This document shows, one piece after another, positions 53,677 to 58,169 of a stretch of 58,169 nucleotides of DNA; the first letter of the stretch is position 1; each line of letters starts with the position of its first letter. The position numbers were made by a program, and so were the translations under genes. The notes under the pieces were generated by a model that saw only the letters and a list, made by a program, of their open reading frames with translations, was not told the DNA's origin and made no database searches. The DNA comes from Syntrophaceae bacterium UBA5744. Lineage in GTDB: Bacteria > Desulfobacterota > Syntrophia > Syntrophales > UBA2192. The DNA lies in contig DIFQ01000085.1 in the NCBI GenBank assembly GCA_002419215.1, positions 1 to 58,169 of the forward strand, given 5' to 3'.

Positions 53677-53828
53677 CTTGTCGGCCCGCCCTGGCCACCT
53701 CCACAATCTCCCCGCGATGAATCCTGCAAGACCGAATCAACCGTAATATCCTTGTTTTCAACAGGATTCTTCCTTCGGTCCCGCGCCGATGCCGGCGAAC
53801 CCGGCCCGTAGAAATACCGGTTTTCGTT

Positions 53829-53845
53829 TTGGCACTTCCCTTGCT
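53829..53845 (+). promoter_or_regulatory. Sigma-54 (-24/-12) promoter
   Basis: TTGGCAC, five bases, TTGCT has exact GG-N10-GC spacing (53831-32 and 53843-44). It is located upstream of the SatP gene, so transcription should start near 53856 with a leader of about 340 bases. Within this leader an AAAGGAGGTG at 54055 has no fitting start codon. The rest of 53640-54194 holds no gene. Confidence 0.85.
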
Positions 53846-54194
53846 CTATGCAAGGTGATCCTCAATCAAAATTTATCCGGGATCGGTTATACAGGGCTCC
53901 TCTCCTCCCCGTTCATCCTGTACATCCGATACGTGTATCCGGCGAATCCTTTTGATCTTTGACAGAAGCAATGGCTTCCCTCGCAAACCGAAGAAGCACG
54001 GAATCCTGAAGGGTATCGACAGGGGATTATCGAGAATGGGTCTACTTCAGCACGAAAGGAGGTGAAAAAACAGCATTGGAGGGAGAAGGAAAGCCATCAT
54101 GATCCCGGCTTTCCGCGGTTCATCAACTTTTTATTTTATCATTCATGTTTTACCCATTCATCAATTCATATTGAAAAAGGGAGGACTCGTTATC

Positions 54195-54788
54195 ATGGCA
54201 CAAGAACATACCTTCGCCACCCCGGCACCCGCCGGTCTGGCTGCACTCGCAGTTGCATGCTTTGGTTTCGCCGCAGTATTTCTTGGCTGGGTAAAGGCCG
54301 AAGGGCTCCCCATCCTGTTTGCGTGGCTCGTCGGCGGCGGTGTCGTCCAGTACACGACGGCCGTCATGGAATTGAAGGATCACAACATCACCGGCGGCAA
54401 CGTCTTCCTGTTCTTCTCGGCATTCTTCATGTTCGGCGCCTCGCTGAGCGTTCTGTCGAAGTTCCTCATGATCAAGTTCGGCATGGCTCCCCACGCCTAC
54501 GTCGAGGGATGGACCTGGATGGCCGGGGCCGGCTTCCTCACGCTGGTGACCCCCGCCTACCTGAAGGGCAACAAGATCATCTTTTTCCTCGTCGTTTTCG
54601 TCGACATCGTCCTGTGGACCATCGTGGGACTTGACCTGGGCAAGATCGACCCCGCAATCGGCAAACCGCTTGTCGGCTGGCTCCTGATCGCGTCCGGCTG
54701 GATGGGCATCTACATCGCCGGCGCCGTGGTCTGCAACACCGTCTTCGGCCGCGTGATCTACCCGCTCCCGGCCCCTTTCATCAAGTAA
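54195..54788 (+). CDS. satP: SatP/GPR1-FUN34-YaaH acetate-succinate transporter
   Basis: A 197-residue protein with six membrane helices. The family motif (NPAPLGL in E. coli) is present as ATPAPAGLAALAVACFGFAA and the FLG / FVDIVLWTIVGLD segments match the GPR1/FUN34/YaaH fold, proton-coupled channels or carriers for acetate and succinate. The start is placed at ATG 54195 because it gives the family length; ATG 54099 is in frame. It is downstream of a sigma-54 promoter and the activator gene, so it is probably under that control. Two terminators follow. Confidence 0.9.
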   Translation: MAQEHTFATPAPAGLAALAVACFGFAAVFLGWVKAEGLPILFAWLVGGGVVQYTTAVMELKDHNITGGNVFLFFSAFFMFGASLSVLSKFLMIKFGMAPHAYVEGWTWMAGAGFLTLVTPAYLKGNKIIFFLVVFVDIVLWTIVGLDLGKIDPAIGKPLVGWLLIASGWMGIYIAGAVVCNTVFGRVIYPLPAPFIK

Positions 54789-54824
54789 GCGGACGGATTT
54801 TCAAGGACTCGTAAGTGTTCAACA

Positions 54825-54855
54825 GAGAGGCAGGCCGTTTTGGCCTGCCTCTTTC
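54825..54855 (+). terminator. Intrinsic terminator 1 of satP
   Basis: GAGGCAGGCC and GGCCTGCCTC form a 10-bp stem with GTTTT loop, followed by TTTCATT. Confidence 0.87.
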
Positions 54856-54865
54856 ATTGGAACAT

Positions 54866-54896
54866 GGGGCCTTGACAAGAGGCCCTCGCTTTTTTC
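54866..54896 (+). terminator. Intrinsic terminator 2 of satP
   Basis: GGGCCT and AGGCCC enclose a 7-base loop and are followed by TCGC and TTTTTT. A backup to the preceding terminator. Confidence 0.65.
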
Positions 54897-55052
54897 GATT
54901 CCCTGCGTGGATGCCCGGCAACCTGTCGCATGATTCTTCTATTTGGAAAGAGTCCGGTGGGAACTTTGAAGGGAGATGTGGTAAACTACACCATGAAAGG
55001 TCATCTTTCCCCCTGATTCCATGTCGAGCGGAAAGCGAGGGCACTTCATCGG

Positions 55053-56477
55053 ATGAACACAGGACAGGCTCCCGGGAATCCCCTGCTGATCCAGGACAAC
55101 ACGTTTCGAGACGGCCACCAGTCCATCTACGCAACCCGGATGACGACGGAGGACATGATCCCCATCGCCGAGGCGATGGACGAGGTCGGGTTCTGGGCCA
55201 TGGAGGTCTGGGGCGGGGCGACCTTTGACACGATGCATCGTTTTCTGGGCGAGGACCCCTGGGAGAGACCGCGCATCCTGAAGCGCTACATCAAAAAGAC
55301 CCCCTTTTCGATGCTCCTGCGAGGTCAGAACCTCGTGGGGTATCGCCACTACGCCGACGACGTCGTCAGGGCATTTGTCGACCGGGCCTGCGGAATCGGG
55401 ATCGACGTTTTCCGCGTTTTCGACGCCCTGAACGACCTTCGGAACATCGAGGCCTGCGCCGCCTGCATCAAGGCAAACGGAAAGCATTTCGAAGGCGCCG
55501 TCGTGTACACCCTTACGGAGAGGCATCTCGGCGGCGAAGTGTTCAACCTGTCCTATTACGTATCGAAAGCAAAAAGTCTCGAGGAGATGGGGGCGGACTC
55601 GATCTGCATCAAGGACATGGCCGGCATCCTGGCCCCCTACGATGCGTTTGAACTCTTCACCGAGTTGAAGAAGGCCGTCAGGGTGCCCCTGCACCTGCAC
55701 ACCCACTACACAAGCGGCATGGGGTCGATGACGTGCCTGAAGGCCGTCGAGGCGGGGGTGGACATCGTGGACACCTGTATCGCCCCTTACGCCATGCGGA
55801 CGTCGATGCCGCCGGTAGAGCCGCTCCTGCTGACCCTGGAAGGCAGTGAGCGCGACCCGGGGCTGGAGATGAACCGCCTTCTGGAAATCGGCAAATACCT
55901 GGAATCCATCGCCCCCCGGTATCAGAAGCACCTGGCCGCAAACACCCTTTCTCTCATTGACGAGAGCGTGATCGCACACCAGATCCCCGGAGGGATGACC
56001 TCAAACCTCGTCAGCCAGCTCAAGGAGATGAACGCCCTGGACCGTCTTTCCGAGGTTCAGCGGGAAATCCAGGTGGTACGAAAAGAAGCGGGGATGCCGC
56101 CGCTGGTGACCCCGACCTCGCAGATCATCGGTTCGCAGGCTGTCATGAATGTGATCGCGGGGAGATACCGGACCGTCAGCAACCAGTTTCGCGACCTGTT
56201 GTTCGGTCTCTACGGGAAAACGCCCGCAAGCATCGATCCGAAGGTCCGCGAACTGGCATTGCGCGGCTCCGGGCAGGGGATCTGGATCACGGACCGGCCC
56301 GCAAACCATCTCAAACCGGAAATGGATGCTGCCCGGCGCAGGCTCGGCAATCTGGCAAGAACGGAAGAGGACGTTCTGACGGTTGTTCTCTACCAGGCCT
56401 CGGGGGAGCAATTCCTGAAGCAGAAGTACGGAGTGGAGCCGAAGCCCGAAAGCGTCAAGCCCCGGGATGCAGGATAA
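55053..56477 (+). CDS. Biotin-dependent carboxyltransferase subunit (PycB/OadA-like)
   Basis: A 474-residue DRE-TIM carboxyltransferase. Active-site elements: QDNTFRDGHQS at residues 14-24, carboxylated lysine K187 in ICIKDMAG and metal ligands in HLHTHYTSG (214-220). The C-terminal PYC_OADA region follows. No biotinyl domain (M-K-M) is present, so the biotin carrier must be a separate gene. It transfers CO2 between biotin and pyruvate/oxaloacetate, as pyruvate carboxylase subunit B or oxaloacetate decarboxylase alpha. Placement beside lactate genes suits anaplerosis from pyruvate. Confidence 0.9.
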   Translation: MNTGQAPGNPLLIQDNTFRDGHQSIYATRMTTEDMIPIAEAMDEVGFWAMEVWGGATFDTMHRFLGEDPWERPRILKRYIKKTPFSMLLRGQNLVGYRHYADDVVRAFVDRACGIGIDVFRVFDALNDLRNIEACAACIKANGKHFEGAVVYTLTERHLGGEVFNLSYYVSKAKSLEEMGADSICIKDMAGILAPYDAFELFTELKKAVRVPLHLHTHYTSGMGSMTCLKAVEAGVDIVDTCIAPYAMRTSMPPVEPLLLTLEGSERDPGLEMNRLLEIGKYLESIAPRYQKHLAANTLSLIDESVIAHQIPGGMTSNLVSQLKEMNALDRLSEVQREIQVVRKEAGMPPLVTPTSQIIGSQAVMNVIAGRYRTVSNQFRDLLFGLYGKTPASIDPKVRELALRGSGQGIWITDRPANHLKPEMDAARRRLGNLARTEEDVLTVVLYQASGEQFLKQKYGVEPKPESVKPRDAG

Positions 56478-56502
56478 ACGCCTGCCTGCGCCCATGCGAA
56501 CA

Positions 56503-56538
56503 AAAAGGGGATCCCCATCATGAAGCGGATCCCCTTTT
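56503..56538. terminator. Bidirectional terminator
   Basis: AAAAGGGGATCC and GGATCCCCTTTT form a 12-bp stem with 12-base loop; T-runs occur on both strands. It separates the convergent carboxyltransferase and HU genes. Confidence 0.9.
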
Positions 56539-56579
56539 TCCCGTGGCTTGCAGGCGCCATGCCCCGAAACCGGCAGCCT

Positions 56580-56849
56580 TTACTTCACGGCATCCTTGAA
56601 TGCCTTGCCTGCCGTGAATTTCGGGACCTTCTTCGCCTTGACCTTGATCATCGCGCCTGTCTGGGGGTTGCGCGCCTTCCGAGCCGCCCGTTTTGCAACA
56701 CCGAAGGTCCCGAAGCCGGCGATGGCCACCTTGTCGCCCTTTTTCAGCGCCTTACGGATGGCCCCGAAAACGGCATCGACGGCTGCCGCCGCCTCCTTCT
56801 TCACGCGGACCACCTTTGCAACCTCGTTGATCAGTTCGGCCTTGTTCAT
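56580..56849 (-). CDS. hup: HU-type DNA-binding protein
   Basis: An 89-residue nucleoid protein, MNKAELINEVAKVV at the start and the DNA-binding arm with ARNPQTG near residue 64 (canonical RNPxTG), followed by a basic tail. HU bends DNA and organises the nucleoid. Start ATG 56849 is preceded by AAGGAGGGCGGTGAAG. Family assignment is firm; HU versus IHF cannot be excluded by sequence alone but length and motif favour HU. Confidence 0.94.
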   Translation of the reverse strand: MNKAELINEVAKVVRVKKEAAAAVDAVFGAIRKALKKGDKVAIAGFGTFGVAKRAARKARNPQTGAMIKVKAKKVPKFTAGKAFKDAVK

Positions 56850-57252
56850 CTTCACCGCCCTCCTTGTGTGATTTGATCCGGATACCCGGACTGAATGCTC
56901 AAAGGAACTATACGTCCGAATGTCTTCGGTCTCCCGTGGGGGAAAACAAGGAATTAAACTTCCTCGCACTCAGAAGCCAAGAATTTACAGCTGAAGGCAG
57001 TGGCCTGAGTTCATATGGCCGCTTGCCCCGTAGCAGGCTGCGAGGACCGGAGCACCTCGAAAAGAATCACAACCCGGGCCTCCCTCTCCCCTCCGGGGGA
57101 AGCCCCATCCATGGGGCGGGAAACTTCATTGCAGCAACTCTAAGAGATTTTTTCCGGAAGAACAATTCTTTTCAGCGGTACATCGAAAAAGACGATTCAT
57201 GAGAAGGTCGTGCACTTTCTCGACCAGGCGCACTTGACAGCAGAAAAATGCG
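56850..57252. other. Intergenic region between hup and perR
   Basis: About 400 bases. It must contain the hup promoter, read leftwards. No open frame with a start signal, no hairpin with T-run. The right end carries the perR promoter listed separately. Confidence 0.4.
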
Positions 57253-57294
57253 TTGACAAATCGTCGGGAGAAGGATAGATGATAATCATTATTG
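57253..57294 (+). promoter_or_regulatory. perR promoter with Fur/Per-type box
   Basis: TTGACA at 57253-57258 is followed 17 bases later by TAGATG, a weak -10. Overlapping it at 57280-57294 is TGATAAT-C-ATTATTG, 13 of 15 matches to the 7-1-7 Fur/Per palindrome. This implies autoregulation. Confidence 0.7.
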
Positions 57295-57344
57295 TTAAAT
57301 AAACATTCTCGCCAAGTAATTGGCGACTGTAACTCGAGGATTCC

Positions 57345-57782
57345 ATGGACCCGCAAAAGCGCGTCGAGGAGATGCTATACAAGTTGAAGGAACGTGATTT
57401 TCGGATTACGCCCCAGCGCCTGGCCATCCTCAAGACTCTTGCAGCCAGCAAAGGGCACCCCAGCGTCGATGACATTTATCAGGAAGTCAAGGCCCTGTTC
57501 CCCACGACGAGCCTGGCCACAGTCTACAAGACTGTTTCCCTTCTCAAGGAACTCAACGAGGTTCTGGAGCTGGGCTTCCCCGACGGAAGCAATCACTACG
57601 ACGGTTACAATCCGGCACCTCACCCCCACGCGATATGCATAAAGTGCAAGAAGATCATGGATCCCGAACTGATGAACATTGATGAACTCAGCGAGGAGAT
57701 GAGCAAAAAGACGGGGTACAAAATCTTCCATCACCGCCTGGATTTCTTCGGTCTCTGCCCTGCATGTCAGCAGAAAAACTAA
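57345..57782 (+). CDS. perR: PerR-like Fur-family peroxide regulator
   Basis: A 145-residue Fur-family repressor. The HTH region spans about 1-80 (RITPQRLAILKTLAASKGH, TSLATVYKTVSLLKEL). Metal-site elements: SNHYDG, PHPHAIC, the CXXC pairs CIKCKK and CPACQ for structural zinc. PerR is preferred over Fur because katG lies directly downstream and both have boxes. In PerR, Fe-bound histidines are oxidised by peroxide and DNA is released. Start chosen as ATG 57345. Confidence 0.87.
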   Translation: MDPQKRVEEMLYKLKERDFRITPQRLAILKTLAASKGHPSVDDIYQEVKALFPTTSLATVYKTVSLLKELNEVLELGFPDGSNHYDGYNPAPHPHAICIKCKKIMDPELMNIDELSEEMSKKTGYKIFHHRLDFFGLCPACQQKN

Positions 57783-57833
57783 CCTCTTCATACACTTTGG
57801 CACTATTTCATGGCTCTTTTTTTACCCGGCAAT

Positions 57834-57848
57834 TGATAATGATTCTTT
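57834..57848. promoter_or_regulatory. Second Fur/Per-type box, before katG
   Basis: TGATAAT-G-ATTCTTT has one perfect and one weaker half-site. It lies about 90 bases before the katG start, a position suited to PerR repression. Confidence 0.6.
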
Positions 57849-57934
57849 ATAGACATTAAAAATCATGGGCGAAATGGCAACCTTTTTACGGCGAGAGAGA
57901 GAACGACATTCACGCAACGAAAGGAGGAATTTGT

Positions 57935-58169
57935 ATGAGTGAAGACAGCAAGTGCCCGGTAACGGGCAGGACAGGCAAATCCATTGCCGGCGGCGGCAAG
58001 TCGACTCGGGACTGGTGGCCGAACCAGTTGAACCTCAAGATTCTTCATCAGCACTCTGACCTGAGCAATCCGATGGGCGAGGCGTTCAACTACGCTGAGG
58101 AGTTCAGGAAACTCGACCTCGAGGCCGTTAAGAAGGACCTCTACGCGCTGATGACCGACTCGCAGGACT
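57935..58169 (+). CDS. katG: Catalase-peroxidase, 5' end only
   Basis: The first 78 codons of KatG; the gene runs off the window. Recognisable N-terminus: SEDSKCPVTG, STRDWWPNQLNLKILHQHSD and FNYAEEFRKLDLEAVKKDL, which are diagnostic for the family. KatG is a haem enzyme that destroys hydrogen peroxide. AAAGGAGG precedes the ATG. Position behind PerR indicates peroxide-inducible expression. Confidence 0.95.
   Translation, partial: MSEDSKCPVTGRTGKSIAGGGKSTRDWWPNQLNLKILHQHSDLSNPMGEAFNYAEEFRKLDLEAVKKDLYALMTDSQD

Noticed and set aside
54062..54634. Frame starting GTG at 54062 with AAAGGAGGTG nearby
   Set aside because: Overlaps satP in another frame and turns Arg-rich; the ribosome-site-like sequence overlaps the GTG instead of preceding it.
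1..58169. CRISPR arrays, rRNA, tRNA, transposase genes, prophage genes
   Set aside because: None recognised on either strand.

Overview
The window is GC-rich and gene-dense. The mix of families (many PAS kinases, a GEMM riboswitch ahead of type IV pilus genes, LarA/GlcD/GlcF, a sigma-54 activator, crotonase and thiolase-like enzymes, DUF5658 proteins, PerR-KatG) fits a Desulfobacterota-type (former Deltaproteobacteria) anaerobe, possibly a Syntrophales relative. This taxonomic guess is inference from gene content; no rRNA or tRNA was recognised.

Layout. 0.3-9.2 kb: Hsp33, PAS proteins, a small exported protein, a lipoprotein, a YidD-like protein coupled to a TPR membrane protein, a receiver/PAS/histidine kinase, a lone receiver and two unknown small proteins. 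9.8-11.1 kb: a TRAP-type solute-binding protein. 11.4-16.9 kb: a GEMM-I (cyclic dinucleotide) riboswitch followed by four tightly packed minor pilin genes and a PilY1 adhesin. 17.3-21.4 kb: membrane proteins, a decayed glcD copy, a cysteine-cluster protein, a LysM protein and an HtrA-like lipoprotein. 21.5-28.3 kb: a 1799-residue membrane PAS/GAF histidine kinase flanked by a receiver-only protein and a full NarL-type regulator. 28.9-34.1 kb: a small Cys protein, OsmC, UspA, crotonase, radical SAM, an RRM protein and a cold-shock protein. 34.4-47.7 kb: amino acid permease, a Tat-exported O-methyltransferase, a thiolase-like protein, a three-gene flavoprotein/permease/Fe-S cluster, a TetR-SRPBCC pair, a TerC-like protein, DUF2917 divergent from a MocR regulator, and a nitronate monooxygenase-like protein.

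48.1-56.5 kb is the most coherent metabolic module: LarA (lactate racemase family), GlcD and GlcF (FAD and Fe-S subunits of a lactate/glycolate dehydrogenase), a sigma-54 activator whose receiver has lost its phosphorylatable Asp, a textbook -24/-12 promoter with an upstream palindrome, the acetate/succinate transporter SatP, and a biotin-dependent carboxyltransferase subunit (PycB/OadA). I infer a route from lactate (or another 2-hydroxy acid) through pyruvate, with organic acid transport under sigma-54 control. The right end holds HU, then PerR with a Fur/Per-type box, and the start of katG with a second box.

I did not find a clearly novel defence or mobile system. The items most worth testing are the riboswitch-pilin locus, the sigma-54 module with a degenerate receiver, the flavoprotein/permease/Fe-S cluster and the exported methyltransferase.
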